Notes: generated by a model not told the origin, from the letters alone. Counted from the stretch's first letter, positions 1-11,403 are shown. The stretch: 64,000 bases of DNA from Paragorgia papillata (GCA_035771165.1 JAWNZC010000348.1:4114501-4178500), one strand, 5' to 3'. Numbers and translations are program-made.

Positions 1-164
1 AACTATTGTGTAGTGGGGTTGCTGGTCGACATTTTCTTGCTTAATGGGCCCAAAACTAGCCTGCGTGCAGACGCTCTAGGGCTCTAGGGGGATTCCAAAC
101 AAGGGGGGATTTAGGGGATTTTCCGAACGTCTATGGCGTAGGCTAGCCCAAAACCGGCCCTTTT

Positions 165-260
165 AGTATTTTACTCTGTCTAACGCCAGATTATTTTACT
201 TTGTCTAACGCAAAACGATTTTACTCGTCAAAGGGAAACCTCCAGTGGCGAAAGGGTTCA
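165..260. repeat. MITE-C family copy (fragment)
   Basis: This stretch carries the motifs CTCTGTCTAACGCCAGA, GATTTTACTCGTCAA and AAAGGGTT. The same motif set recurs at about 26566-26662, 34843-34935 and, more diverged, 46105-46190. It is therefore an interspersed repeat, probably a small non-autonomous DNA transposon. No coding capacity is seen and the exact ends are not resolved. Confidence 0.5.
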
Positions 261-439
261 ATGCTTCAAAACCTTGAGGGTTCCTACAATGAGAAATGTT
301 GACAGGCAGAGCATATATATACAGCAATGGCAACGGCACCGCGATGGTAAGCGGAACATGTTAAGCTATAAAAGGATGTCTGTGACATTTATCCGTACTT
401 GAAGAAGGGACAATGCCCCGAAACGTACATATATATATA

Positions 440-1577
440 CAGGGGCGGCGCGCTAAGGTATTAAAGGTATTAGTCTAATACCTTTTTTTCTCCAGATTGA
501 AATGAATTGTAAAATAATATAATTATTCCAAGAACAGAGACGGATGGAAGAAAACAACATCTTTGTTTTTGATTGTTTGATTTCAATTCCGCAGTACAGT
601 ACCGTCCTCGCTGATGCGCGCAACAACCTTAGCGACTTTAGCGACAAGTGTTTGAAAGGCTTAGACCTCGAGGTATTAGAATCTCAAAACTAATACCTTG
701 GCTTGACTTGACAAGAAACGCGGATTTTCGGTGTTAAATTTCACCACAGGTGGTACAATATTTATATTTTAAAGTCAGACGCTTTACTATTTCGATTTAA
801 AACTGCTTTTATTTCGCAGCGAGAAGTCTGCAATTCTTTTCACTTCATTTCATTAACAATATATAAATAACATCTCAATATATAAATCATCCATGTAGTA
901 TCGGCTGTATCGCCTATTTCACAAGGAAAAGCTCCCAACACTGGAGTTCAACACTTCAATAATATGGAAATAAAGAGCAATTATTTATAACAATTTTGAA
1001 GCTTTGATATGGTGACTAGAACTTATCTGACGAAAGGAAAACCTTCTTGAATCCATATTTAACAAAAAAAAGGCATAAGTCCTCCTTCAAAGGTAAGAAC
1101 GATGCGAATATTTGTATATCTAACAACGCAACCCTACAAGGTATTAGTTTTGCGATTCTAATACCTTGGCCGCCTGCGTTCGCAAAACCAGGCAGACGTT
1201 GCGCTGGTCATATGTATTGTCGGCGCATCACGCAAGCTACTGTATTCACACGTGCAGCGCATCACGCAAGCTACTGTATTCACACGTGCAGCGCATCAGT
1301 ACCGCTACAATACTATTAGTCACATCACAGTCTCAGACAGATTTAATTCAATGGATGTTTCCGTTAATTTGGTCGTGAAGTCATCGAACCGCGTAAAATG
1401 CTTAGCATTTAGATCTTCATCTCGCTTGATTTTTTTCAAAAAATATCTTCTGTAGAATGCTGGAAATTGCATTTCAGAGCCTCTAGATTTCAATGGTGGA
1501 TACCCCCAGACCCCCCTACGATATATACCACAACGGCGCAACTAATACCAAAAAAGTTACGCTCCGCGCCACCCCTG
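440..1577. mobile_element. Non-autonomous hAT-like DNA transposon
   Basis: The element starts with CAGGGGCGGCGCG and ends with the inverted counterpart (CGCGCCACCCCTG with one change). It is flanked on both sides by the 8-bp sequence TATATATA, the target-site length expected of the hAT superfamily. The duplication lies in a TA-rich context, so it is weaker evidence than a complex one. Inside are three short palindromes built from GGTATTAG and CTAATACC (about 454-482, 671-698 and 1138-1166) and a 34-bp tandem duplication (1223-1256 and 1257-1290). No transposase reading frame is present, so it would depend on a helper element. Confidence 0.65.
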
Positions 1578-1647
1578 TATATATATATATATGTACTTTA
1601 GGTTAAATAAAGTGTCTATTATGCTATATATATATATATATATATGC

Positions 1648-1676
<29 letters not shown>
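1578..1676. repeat. (TA)n microsatellite
   Basis: Interrupted runs of TA repeats follow the right end of the hAT-like element. They may have expanded from its TA-rich target site. Confidence 0.85.
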
Positions 1677-1678
<2 letters not shown>

Positions 1679-1699
1679 TATATTTAAGAAATAAAAAAA

Positions 1700-1845
1700 C
1701 ATTTTCCGTGTTTCTATATATAGAGTTATAGAAACACGAGTGAAAGTTTGGGAGAATGAGAAATTTCAGAAATTACAATTACTATTTCTAGTACTTCCAA
1801 ACTTCCACAAGTGTTTCTATAATCCTATAGGAACACGGAAAAATG
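1700..1845. mobile_element. MITE-D copy 1
   Basis: The ends are inverted repeats (CATTTTCCGTGTTTCTATA against TATAGGAACACGGAAAAATG). A second inverted pair lies inside (TATAGAAACAC and AAGTTTGGGAG type motifs). The inner motif recurs at 2981-3108. Length and structure fit a short non-autonomous DNA element. Confidence 0.6.
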
Positions 1846-2574
1846 CTTTCTATTTCCTTTATAAAATACCCCATCAAAAATAGATTAAACGTTAAAATTA
1901 ATCCAAATAATAAAAATCTTTAATCATTACAATATATATAGAGTAGATATATAAATCGTCTGAAATAGACAACAGACATGTTGACTATAGTAAACTAGAT
2001 TAAAGAACAAATTAATTTTCTGCGGAAAGAAATACAATGGAAGAAACTGCTTCGTTGTTTAAAGGTTCTATATTGCAGCTGTCTTCAAGTATAATAATTA
2101 ATGACAAAAGATATTGCGCAGGCATGGTTTTCATACATATATACAAAAAGTATATTGCACATGCGAGTTAAGCCGGAAAAGAAACGATAAGAAAAAATTC
2201 GAGAAAAAAGAGAAGAAAAATTCCTAAAACTGGTTTACGAGTGGTGTCATGGAGTAGGCGTTAGTGAAGCCTCACTTAACATGCAGAACATGTTTTCATA
2301 AATAACAAGAAAGAAAGACCTAGCTATAAGTGCGGAATGACTTGTTAAGATAAAAAAAAAAACATGTTAAGGATGCAATGTGCTGAATACTGTTAAATAT
2401 ATGATTTTAAAATACAATATGTATGTAGTAATGAACCTAGCTTATAACGGTAAACACGTGTGTCTAGTGCGTGGGTATAGTGCCTCGAAACGTAGAAATT
2501 AAAAGTAGAATTAAACGTAGAAATTTAAATCAAAAGAGTTTTTCTTAAAGTTTATAAATGTTCTATAACTCGAA

Positions 2575-2632
2575 TTGTATGTGTATGTGTGTGTGTATGT
2601 TTGTGTGTGCATGTGTGTGTGTATGTGTGTGT
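2575..2632. repeat. (TG)n microsatellite
   Basis: Imperfect TG/TATG repeats. The minus-strand reading gives His-Thr repeats that are not a protein. Confidence 0.85.
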
Positions 2633-2980
2633 AATCGTTTTGATGAAAGGAACAGCATTTTTTCTCTGATGAAGGCCTGAGTCATCAGGTCGAAAGCCAT
2701 GCACAAATTCTCGCTACTATTTGAACTGCATATATAGTAATTATGAAACGTATATAGCAAGCTTATGGAAATATAAAAAAAAAACTAGTTTTAGCACAAT
2801 ACTAAATCTAATAGTTTGGTGCGTGATGTTCTATTGTAAACGGAATAAATACCTGGAAGTTTCCCGATTTTTAGTCTTTGGAAAAATCCTTTTGCGCGCC
2901 GAGTATAGGTCGCTGTAACGCCGTTCTGGTGACAAAGCACAGTGCCGGATGATCGATGCATCTGTGTTTTCATACGTAAT

Positions 2981-3108
2981 TATAGAGACACTCGAGGTAG
3001 TTTGGGAGAACTAGTCAAATTTTCGTGGAACCACTCGCCTTCAGTATACGCAGTTCGTGCGTGTACTACGATTCCTCCTACTCCCAAACTTCCACTTTTG
3101 TTTCTATA
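2981..3108. mobile_element. MITE-D copy 2
   Basis: Inverted ends of about 28 bp: TATAGAGACACTCGAGG at the left, and AACTTCCACTTTTGTTTC leading into TATA at the right. They share the TATAGAAACA...GTTTGGGAG pattern with 1700-1845. Confidence 0.55.
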
Positions 3109-3588
3109 GAACGATAAAAAAATACGAAAATTTTTAAAATAATTTACAGAACTGTCGGAAATAGCGTTTTTACTTTTAGTAATGTTTTCAAACCGTAAAT
3201 TCTCCTTACTGTCAAAATGGCATATTCGAAGGTGAATATAATGTGCAGGCATTGTCTTTCTAGGTTTTTCATACTGTTGTAGAAACACAGCTTTTAACCA
3301 ATCACTGCCTGCGTTTTCAAAAAGAAAATTAACAATTAAGTAAAATAATATTTTATTGGTTTCAATCATATATTTATATGATGAGGCGAACATCTTATGT
3401 AAGATTATAAAATTCTCATTTCAAGTTATGCGGTATATGTAAATATAGGAAACAGCTGCTGTTTAGTCATATATACTGGTAGCTAGTCCATTACGGTGTC
3501 GTCTACACACTTACTACTTCGAATTAAACTTTGCTTAATAAGTAAATATACACTGAAACCTGAAAGGAAGGACAAGATTAAATAAAGC

Positions 3589-3758
3589 TATAGATCGTTT
3601 TCATCTGACGTCACGGCGGCCATATTGGTCTACCAAAACAATGAAATGGCGGCCATATTGGTGTACGGTATGGGAATTAGCTCTTTCTTATTCAAATATT
3701 TCGTATTGTTTCACCACCCCAACGGGGCCACCGATCACGTGAGTGAAAACGATCTATA
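3589..3758. mobile_element. MITE-A copy 1 (CRE/YY1-motif MITE)
   Basis: Terminal inverted repeats read CTATAGATCGTTTTC and GAAAACGATCTATAG. Inside are a perfect palindromic CRE-type octamer (TGACGTCA) and two GGCGGCCATATTGG motifs. Other copies: 18141-18258 (reverse, internal deletion), 45629-45802 (near full length) and 26671-26711 (left end only). Confidence 0.7.
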
Positions 3759-4185
3759 GATTTAATTTAAATAATATTAATGCGAAAGTAAAAATAAAAC
3801 TCGAGTGAACTTTTTTTTTCCCAAGACATAAAATTCAACATATATCAGTTCAAAAATGGAATTTTTGTTTCCATAGAAATAGCATATATGTAGAAATATT
3901 TCAATAATTAACAAATGTTATCTCTATGCATAATTTAAAAGCTTTTAAATGTTGGGGGAAAAAGCTTTTACTTTGTCGGCAAATTGAAAGCCATTTGTTA
4001 TTTTGCATAACGCGGCGATGACCAACTATTAGGATATTACACTCCACTCTTTCGATTGCCAGACTTGATGAAAACTAAAAAGTTATACCTTAGTAACAAC
4101 TTAAAATACAAGATTTCTGTAAAAAGAAACTTTGATCTTCAATTTGGGGAGCGTTCGTTTGGGACTATTCCGGAATATAGGAATA

Positions 4186-4753
4186 CAGTGGAACCCCGCT
4201 ATCTCGAACTAGAGAATAGTTCGAGATAGCGAGAACTAGAGAATATAGTTCGAGATCAGAGGCTCTGGAAGCAGCGGGTGTCCAGGTGTCTGGACACCCG
4301 CACTTTCTGGACTGTGGATGTCCTACATAAGAAGGACACCCACAATATTTTAGCAAATTTTAAAGAAATTGGTGTTGTTATTTTTGTTGGTTTTACGCGA
4401 AGTGCATCTTTTCGTTTTTTTATACATAATAATACCTTTTTTTTATAATATTTTTTTTAAAGTTCTTGAAGTTGTTGTGAACTTGTGATGTTATCTTGTA
4501 TGTTATGTATATATACTATATAGTTATTAGTTATCTATTATATTCTCTTATCTGTTTATGGCATTCTGCGAGACGCAGGACACCCGCAACTTTGAAAAGC
4601 TTCCAGAGCCCCTGTTCGAGCGAGAGTTCGAGATAACAGGGTCAATTATACAGTAAAACAGTGAAGAAATATGTTGAAGGGAAATCAACTCTTGTTCGAA
4701 ATAGCGAGCTAGGTTTTTGGGATAACTGAGTTCGAGGTAACGAGGTTCTACTG
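4186..4753. mobile_element. Pogo/Tigger-like MITE
   Basis: The left end is CAGTGGAACCCCGCTATC after a TA. The right end reads GAGGTAACGAGGTTCTACTG, the inverted counterpart. CAGTGGAACC-type ends are characteristic of Tigger/pogo members of the Tc1/mariner superfamily. The right flank is CA rather than TA, so the target duplication is imperfect. Internal palindromes (GGTGTCCAGGTGTCTGGACACC) are present. No transposase is encoded. Confidence 0.6.
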
Positions 4754-5744
4754 CATGTAGAGAAACAAAAAATCGGATATATACAGAACCCTTAGTTTTG
4801 ACTACAAGTACTGATTTTTTACATGCTATTATTTTTTATTGAAAGACAGGCACGTTATACAAATTAACAACTGGCCAAGCTCAAACTGTTTGTAAATTTG
4901 AAAACAGAATTACTTGTGTTTGCTTGTACATACTATGTCATGTATTTGTTAATAGATTAAGTATTCTTTAACTTTCTTTGAAGTAGCCGAATGTTTGATA
5001 TTTCTGCATGTACTGGTAGATATATAAAATTGGTTGCCTCTTCCAGAATATACTAAGTACTTACAATAACAACCGCCAGTGAAAAATCAACAATCGGACT
5101 TTATCGAATACTAGAGTGAAGGCGTAAAATTAATTACTTTGCACTAATTGTTTAGTTACTTGAAGTAAAGAATATATTTTGATTATAAGATAAGTAAACA
5201 CTATTCTGTGGACAAAATGTTTTACTATAGTAACTAAAACACATTCATAATACTTTACTTTCAGGAACCGAGTAACAAAGATATTTTACATTTATTTGGC
5301 GTGCATATGTTGTTTTGCATGCGAGTAGCACATCAAGCGAAAATGAAATGGTGTTAAATTCCTGTTAATATATTCGTCTTTGTTCTTTTTTTCAATAATC
5401 TCATATAACAATCTTAAAAGTAAAATAACAGCTGGTATATATTCTTATGTTATTTTGCATTTGTTTAGCATGTGTCGCTTTGTCGCTTTGCATGTGACTA
5501 AAATGTCGTTGAATTCCTGTTAATTTATCCGTTTTTGAAGTTTTTGTCAAATCCCGTTTTACACTTACAACAAAATGACCGCTGGTCTATTCTATTATTC
5601 CAAAGGAAACTGTACTGTACATTTTTATTATGTATTTTATTACTGACTAGCTTTAGTTTACTCTGTCACTCAGTTTACTAAAATAATACAAATCCACCGT
5701 TATTACAGTCATGGTAAAAAATAATATCGTAGCAGACATGATTG

Positions 5745-6332
5745 CAACCTCGTTCCCAGGGCCTTTTTGAAATTGGGAGTGCGGGAAAAGGCCCTTGCAT
5801 CGGCTAGTCACAGCACCCAGAAATACTGGGTGTAATAAATTAGCAATTTAGTTTATCAAAATCATTCTGAGTAATGGCAGTCCTGTTGGAGACATTCATT
5901 GTAATGGCAGTCCCATTGGTCCCGGTGGTGGTCCGTTAAAGGTAATTGATCGTAACTGGCACAAAACTATCCATAATTACGAAATAAAAGTAGTGTGCTG
6001 CGTAGGCAGTGTTGAAATACAAATCGAAGTATAGTAAGGTTTGACTGTACTGCCGAAATTATTGAACGTAGTTTCTAACATTTCGAGCGAAGGCCCTTCG
6101 TCAGGCCCTTCGTCAGGGCCTTCGTCAAGGGCCTTCGCTCGAAACGTTAGAACTACGTTCAATAATGTCGGCGGTACTCGAACCTTACTATATTTCGATT
6201 TGTATGCATAATTATATTTCCCGAGAAATGTTTAAGAAACGTGATCACCCAATGAAGATGCACAGTGCACCAGCCGATGCCAGGACCTTTTCCTGCCCTC
6301 CCAATTTCAAAAAGGCCCTGGGAACGAGGTTG
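5745..6332. mobile_element. Foldback element with nested MITE-B
   Basis: Long inverted ends start CAACCTCGTTCCCAGGGCC and continue for about 35 bp or more (mirrored at 6280-6332). The interior holds a separate inverted structure (5980-6215) of the MITE-B family, so one element has inserted in or captured the other. A related CTCGTTCCCAGAGCC end occurs at 28205-28401. Confidence 0.65.
5980..6215. mobile_element. MITE-B copy 1
   Basis: The family signature is AATCGAAATATAGTAAGG followed by TACTGCCGAAA and CTAACGTTTCGAGCGAAGG, arranged as an inverted repeat. This copy has a small internal amplification of GGGCCTTCGTCA. Other copies lie at 14034-14204, 17735-17868 and 46270-46420. Confidence 0.65.
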
Positions 6333-6839
6333 ATATGATTGCTGGGTTATTGTAGAGTTCTATAACAAACGGAGTCAATATTATTAAAGTATTTTACAAG
6401 TAATATTTGGCATTTAACTCGATTAAACTATATGTTCTAAGGATTTTCGATGCCAGATAGAAAATTTCTCAAACTGAATTGGCTAACTGTTGGGGTTTCT
6501 TCAGTCTTCAGATTGAAATACTGAATGATTTAAGGAGGTCATAATTCAAGGCTCTAATTCGGACTTGATCGTGTTTTTCAAGTGCAATTTTTTTTACATT
6601 TTAAAGTAACCATGAAAGAAGTGAAAAATTCGTTGGCATTTTTATTGTTTTAATCGACAGAGGAACATCAAATTTTGCTATTGCTAGTTCGTTGGTGAAA
6701 ATTGGGGTTTCGTGAAAAGTAAAATTGCTAACGAATTGTTCACATCATTGACACTTTAAACTAAAAGCATTGGTATATGACCGGTCACGACAAAAAGCTT
6801 TTTTAACGCTATTTGACCGACATTCATAAAATGTCGTTG

Positions 6840-6845
6840 TTTATT
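6840..6845 (-). promoter_or_regulatory. Candidate polyadenylation signal of the GPCR gene
   Basis: AATAAA on the minus strand, about 450 bp after the GPCR stop codon. If used, the 3' UTR would contain the whole 32-bp minisatellite. Nearer variant signals were not excluded. Confidence 0.35.
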
Positions 6846-6886
6846 AATTAAACCAAACTTAACCAAAACCTTAGACTACTGCCTGC

Positions 6887-7283
6887 TTACACTATCGTCA
6901 TGATATACTACTACATGCTAACACTATTATTATGATATACTACTACATGCTTATACTATTTTTATGATATACTACTACATGCTTGCACTATTGCCATGAT
7001 ATACTATATGCTAACACTATTGTCATGATATACTACTTCATGCTAACACTATTGTTATGATATAGTATACTACTGCATGCTTACACTATTGTCATGATAT
7101 ACTACTGCATGCTAACACTATTGTCATGAAATACTACTGCGTGCTAACACTTTCGTCATGATAAACTACTGCCTGCTTACACTATCGTTATGATATACTA
7201 CAAACATGCTTACACTATTGTTGATATACTACTGTATTGTTATGGTATACTACTACATGCTTACACTATTGTTATGATATTTA
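6887..7283. repeat. 32-bp minisatellite, about 13 units
   Basis: Tandem units of about 32 bp read like ACACTATTGTCATGATATAC followed by TACTACATGCT, with substitutions and small deletions between units. They begin right after the GPCR stop codon, in its probable 3' UTR. Confidence 0.85.
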
Positions 7284-7292
7284 GCATGTTGA

Positions 7293-8456
7293 CTAGTTTT
7301 CATTAGCTGGAAAAGAACTCGAAGTGCTAACCATTGCCAAATTTATATGGCTACTTTTTTCAATACGCAAAGCGGTTCGATCATTTTTGCTGAGTCCTGA
7401 TGGACCTTTGCTGACATATTTTGAATTCGCCATGTTAGTCCGTGATGAGGTTTTGAGGCAGAGCATCCGCTGAAACAGATGTTTGAAGGCTTTGCTGTAC
7501 TCTCGATCAAAGCAAGCATAAATGATGGGATTGGACAAACTGTTGAAAGATGGAAGAATGATCCCACAGACTTCGCCGAGTATGTAAATATTTTTTACGC
7601 CCAATGTAATCATGTACTTCTGTTTATAACTCATTAGAAGTGAAATTGTGAAGAATGGACCCCAGCAAAGTATAAACGTGCAAACCACAAGACAAAGTAT
7701 TCGAATGATTTTCAAATCTTGCAGAAACGCATTTCCCCGCTTTAAGGCACTAGCCACAGAGAATGATTGACCCAGTCTACCATTTCTAGCCATGTTTTGT
7801 CTTTTGTGCTTTTGTCTTTTGTGTAATATGTACATTGCGACCGTTATCAATGCAGGCAAGAAAAAAGAGACACCAGCTGCAATAGTAAAATAGATCTTGT
7901 TGTCATTGATACATCCCAGCCCTACAATCACTTCAATACCACGACTACTGCCATAGGAGAATATTCCAAGTGCTGCAAAAGTGGCAGAAATCAACCAAAT
8001 GAAGCAAATCACTATAATAGATCGTGAAGTGGTCATCTGTGACTTGTACTGGAGAGGTTTGCTTATCTTGTGATAACGATCAATACTGATAAATGTGAGT
8101 GTAAAAATTGACGCTGCTTCCGCAAAAACGTCAATCCACGCCCAAAATCGGCAAAGATGAACTGATACAAGCACTCTAGAGTTAAAATGCAGATATAACC
8201 GAATTGGGACGGAGAAAATTCCAACCAAGATGTCTGCCACAGCAAGACACGCAATTAAATATTTATTGGGTTGATGAAACGCTTGCCAAGTCGCGATCAG
8301 CACCAAAGCATTCCCTAATACAGTTAATATAACCATTGAAATTAATATAACTGTTAGAGAGACCCTCATTGCGGTTGTATTGAGGGCTGGCAAAGACTGT
8401 TCATTGTGTGTTGCTGGTGCTGAAGCGTTACCAGTCGTGTTTTCTGATGGCTCCAT
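7293..8456 (-). CDS. Class A (rhodopsin-like) GPCR, biogenic-amine-receptor-like
   Basis: A seven-helix receptor on one coding exon. I chose the Met at 8456 (387 residues, MEPSENTT start). An upstream in-frame Met at 8489 would give 398 residues. The chosen Met directly follows a pyrimidine-rich tract ending CAAAG, which looks like a 3' splice site after a 5' UTR intron. Numbers here use the 398-residue frame. Three N-glycosylation sequons (N17, N21, N37) precede TM1. Class A anchors are all present: N60 (1.50), D86 (2.50), C113 (3.25) with C193, DRY 137-139, W165, P212, CWGP 275-278 and NPIIY 320-324. D120 falls at 3.32, the amine-binding aspartate, and aromatic F279/F280 fall at 6.51/6.52. 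W7.40 and Y7.43 of typical amine receptors are missing and E124 sits at 3.36. A ligand cannot be assigned. It acts at the plasma membrane through G proteins by family knowledge. Confidence 0.93.
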   Translation of the reverse strand: MEPSENTTGNASAPATHNEQSLPALNTTAMRVSLTVILISMVILTVLGNALVLIATWQAFHQPNKYLIACLAVADILVGIFSVPIRLYLHFNSRVLVSVHLCRFWAWIDVFAEAASIFTLTFISIDRYHKISKPLQYKSQMTTSRSIIVICFIWLISATFAALGIFSYGSSRGIEVIVGLGCINDNKIYFTIAAGVSFFLPALITVAMYILHKRQKHKRQNMARNGRLGQSFSVASALKRGNAFLQDLKIIRILCLVVCTFILCWGPFFTISLLMSYKQKYMITLGVKNIYILGEVCGIILPSFNSLSNPIIYACFDREYSKAFKHLFQRMLCLKTSSRTNMANSKYVSKGPSGLSKNDRTALRIEKSSHINLAMVSTSSSFPANEN

Positions 8457-8489
8457 ACTTTGAGAAAGAGAGAAATAAAAAAAAATCAT

Positions 8490-9977
8490 ATGTTATGCAT
8501 TTTTTATTACATATTTAGTTTATATATATTTTTATACAAAATAAAATATAACTTGACGTAATACGATAGGACAGCACAGGTTACGTCATAGTAACGTTAC
8601 GGTTATAGTAATGTTAGTTATAGAAATGTTATGGATCGTATAGTTCGGTGTAACGGACGTCAATTAAACGACGTCAGAAATGTTTGATCCATGTCTTGGC
8701 AGGCTCAAAAAATTTATGCCAAAGAAAAGCCCGTTTGCTTATACGTTCTCACATATTTTTTGGTGATCGTTTATGTAAACATGCATGTAGTCAAAACGTA
8801 TTTTTTCTTGGTATAAACTAAACGTCTCCCCCTCTCTAAACTATATAGTCTCCCTCGCAGCACTAAACGTCCGGATTAAATATGTTGTTAGCGCTGTGGA
8901 TGCCGACTTACCTTTCTTAATATTTCTTCTTGTAAAATGCTTGAACTCAGCTTCCAAAAAACTTTTAGCTAACTCGTACAGAGAAAAAAGCTGTTACTTA
9001 GGTGACCTATAAAAAGCAACTAAAATTAAGTTTGTTTGCGATTCTGCTCGTCATTTTTACTGTACTAACATATAATATGATTGTATAGTACAAAAATATA
9101 TATTACTGTTTATACTGCATGCATGATACCAATCATGTATAGTTATGTGAATGTATATAACAACGTTATATCAGAGTGTTTTTCCTATAACTACTGTTTC
9201 AAACTAAATAGACAAAACAGTAAATAGTTTTCAATTGTATAAAATACGTATCCGTTTTCCCACTGTATGCAACATGCTGTATGTATAAAATTGCACCAAA
9301 GTTCATAGTATTTTCGAGTTTATCTTAAACTATTTTGAAATACCTTATATATGATGCAGGGGTATATAAATTATTCCACGAAATAGCAATATTTTATTTA
9401 ACCAAAAATCCAATCGAAATATATTATCACTCCTTCCAACGATTCCTTTGCAGCACTGTCGTAGTAAGTTGACTTTTAAATTATTATATATCAGGGCAGA
9501 CATTATATCGACAGACATTACCGGATCTATAATTTCTGTTAATGCGTCAAATATTATCAACGAGATAATGAAGTAGACGTTGTGGATATACGAATTAACA
9601 ATTATATCAAAGTCAAGGTGATTATCAGAGCGGAATATATTTAGCAAACCAACTACCGACTGAGCTTAAAGTGCATGACTTATTATTAGTAATATAGTTT
9701 CAGAAGTGAATAGCCAAGAAAGTTGAAATAAACTTGCTCTTCTCAATTGCTTGCTCTTTCGCGGACGATTTCATTAAACCATGAAATTGAGTCCTTTTTT
9801 ATCTGAAAACAATTTCAAAACAGCATCTCAATTTTAAACTTGTGCATACATGTATACTGCACATTACGAAAATTCTGTAAAAACTTCAAAATTGCTCGAT
9901 ATCTTTTTTTACTTAATTCAAACTCGACGGACAGTTTTCAAAAACACCGCTTCGACCAATTAAAAAGCTACTTTTTT
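8490..9977. other. Intergenic stretch upstream of the GPCR
   Basis: The GPCR promoter and any 5' non-coding exon should lie here, but no clear TATA element or donor site could be assigned. The sequence is AT-rich, and the open frames (for example 9345-9647, minus) have no recognisable protein features. Confidence 0.5.
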
Positions 9978-10098
9978 GGGAGGCACGGGTGGAACAAGCT
10001 GTTAGCGCGCTGCCTCTCACCGCTGAAGTTAAGCCCGGTCAAAAGGGGTTAGTACTCGGATGGGTGACCACATTAGCTTCATGTGAGTAGACTCTCAA
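9978..10098 (+). mobile_element. 5S-rRNA-derived SINE, 3'-truncated copy
   Basis: It contains GTTAAGCCCGGTC and GGTTAGTACTCGGATGGGTG, which match the internal promoter and 3' half of eukaryotic 5S rRNA. The text following the 5S part (TTCATGTGAGTAGA) matches the tail of the longer copies at 52105-52460 and 60309-60691. This copy stops soon after that point. Confidence 0.75.
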
Positions 10099-10558
10099 AT
10101 TTTTTTTAACCAAAAAATATTTTACATTTTAATAAATTATGAATGGTGTACATATAACATCAACCTATAGTAAATAACTGTTTGTAAAACGTTTTATTTA
10201 ATATCAATTATCATTGATTCTTTTTAGTTTAGGTCTGGGATAGGATATTGAATTTTGAGCTTCTGGGATAGGACTGGGTCAGGATTTTGAGGTCAGGACG
10301 GCACATCCCTACCCAGAAATTACCAGAGCACCCCACCCCCGGCCCAATAACTGATAAAGCTTCAAATCAGTTTTCTATTGCAAATCAGAAAACTAATAAG
10401 CAAACTTCTTATCTTGCAAGCTTATTAAATTAACACATTAGATCTAAAAACCGTTTTAGATCGACATATTTTAGTTGGCGCCAATTTACCTATACACAAA
10501 TTGCTCAAACACTAATTGTTTTTATCTTTTTATATTTTACACTTCTCGCTGGCTCTAA

Positions 10559-10971
10559 GGGCCTGTTCACATGAGGCGAGTTATCTCGGGGGGTATAGGG
10601 ATAACTCGGGGGCCACGGTCAAAGTTGGCCCTGTTTCACATGATAAAACGAACCTTCCCGAGTTATCCCAGGCCCCCGAGATAACCCTAGCTTCAAGACC
10701 AATTACGCATGCGTAATTGTAGAAAAAATTGTAGAAAAGTTGACCCTACCCCCCGAGATAACTCGGGTGAAAGCGTTCACATGGAGGTAGGGATAACTCG
10801 GGGGCTAGGGTTACCCTATCGCTCCGACCGAGTTATCCCTATCCCCCGAGTTATCTCGGTCTCATGTGAACGGTTTACTTTTTTAACAGGGAAATAAACT
10901 AACACCGAGTTATCTCGGGGGATAGGGATAACCCTACCCCCCGAGATAACTCGCCTCATGTGAACAGGCTC
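10559..10971. mobile_element. Harbinger-type MITE
   Basis: Ends are GGGCCTGTTCACATGAGGCG and its inverted counterpart, flanked by TAA on both sides (10556-10558 and 10972-10974). A 3-bp TWA duplication is the PIF/Harbinger hallmark. The interior repeats the motif GAGTTATCTCGGGGG several times in both orientations. Confidence 0.75.
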
Positions 10972-10980
10972 TAAGATTAC

Positions 10981-11300
10981 TTTTTTACAGTCAAAATGGA
11001 AATACCGTCCAACTTCTACTTCTGTAGTTTGTTGTGTATTACTGTATTTCTGTAGTCGGTACTGAAGCGTATGGAAATTTTTTTGTCGAAAAATGTGAAT
11101 AAAAAGGATAATTTAGCTTTCATGTGGTTTAATTATATACGAATGTTTCTCCCAAATCAATACCAACAAACAAATGTAAATCAAGATGATAAGCGACTTT
11201 TATCACTAGATTTTTCTCACGTTTCTGTATATAGCGGTTACAGAAAACAGTAATATACAACAAACTAGTGGGAAGGTATTTCCATTTTGACTGTAAAAAA
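10981..11300. mobile_element. Foldback/MITE
   Basis: Perfect terminal inverted repeats begin TTTTTTACAGTCAAAATGGA and run 26 bp, with weaker inverted similarity further inside. The element starts 10 bp after the end of the Harbinger-type MITE. Confidence 0.65.
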
Positions 11301-11403
11301 CTGATTTTAGTGAGGAAAATGCATGGAACTTATTTAAAACCTCTGTCATGTTGTTTACTTGTTTCAGTCTCCTCTTTTATGACATTCAGTGTTATTTTAT
11401 ATA

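Larger units (their letters stand above)
1846..6839. other. Intergenic stretch without recognisable genes
   Basis: No open frame here has recognisable protein features. Apart from the elements listed separately, the sequence is AT-rich with no clear signal. A weak direct similarity links about 5280-5370 and 5450-5540 (both hold ATTCCTGTTAAT followed by ATCCGT- or ATTCGT-like text), which suggests an old duplication or two decayed repeat copies. Confidence 0.6.

Noticed and set aside
2666..2700. Hammerhead-like CTGATGAAGGCC...GGTCGAAA
   Set aside because: An extra A separates the core from stem II, and neither stem I nor stem III with a cleavage site can be formed. The CTGACGAAGGGCC...CGAAACG text of MITE-B fails for the same reason.
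2980..3393. 137-residue minus-strand frame
   Set aside because: It overlaps a MITE-D copy and shows no protein signature.
5977..6162. Minus-strand frame with repeated DEGP units
   Set aside because: It is the translation of the GGGCCTTCGTCA amplification in MITE-B copy 1.
6887..7283. CRISPR-like array of regular repeats
   Set aside because: Units are contiguous diverged copies without unique spacers, in a eukaryotic context; it is a minisatellite.
9345..9647. 100-residue minus-strand frame
   Set aside because: Low-complexity hydrophobic text from AT-rich DNA, no homology recognised.
9978..10098. Functional 5S rRNA gene
   Set aside because: Only the 3' half resembles 5S rRNA, with substitutions, and it is fused to a repeated non-5S body; these are SINEs.
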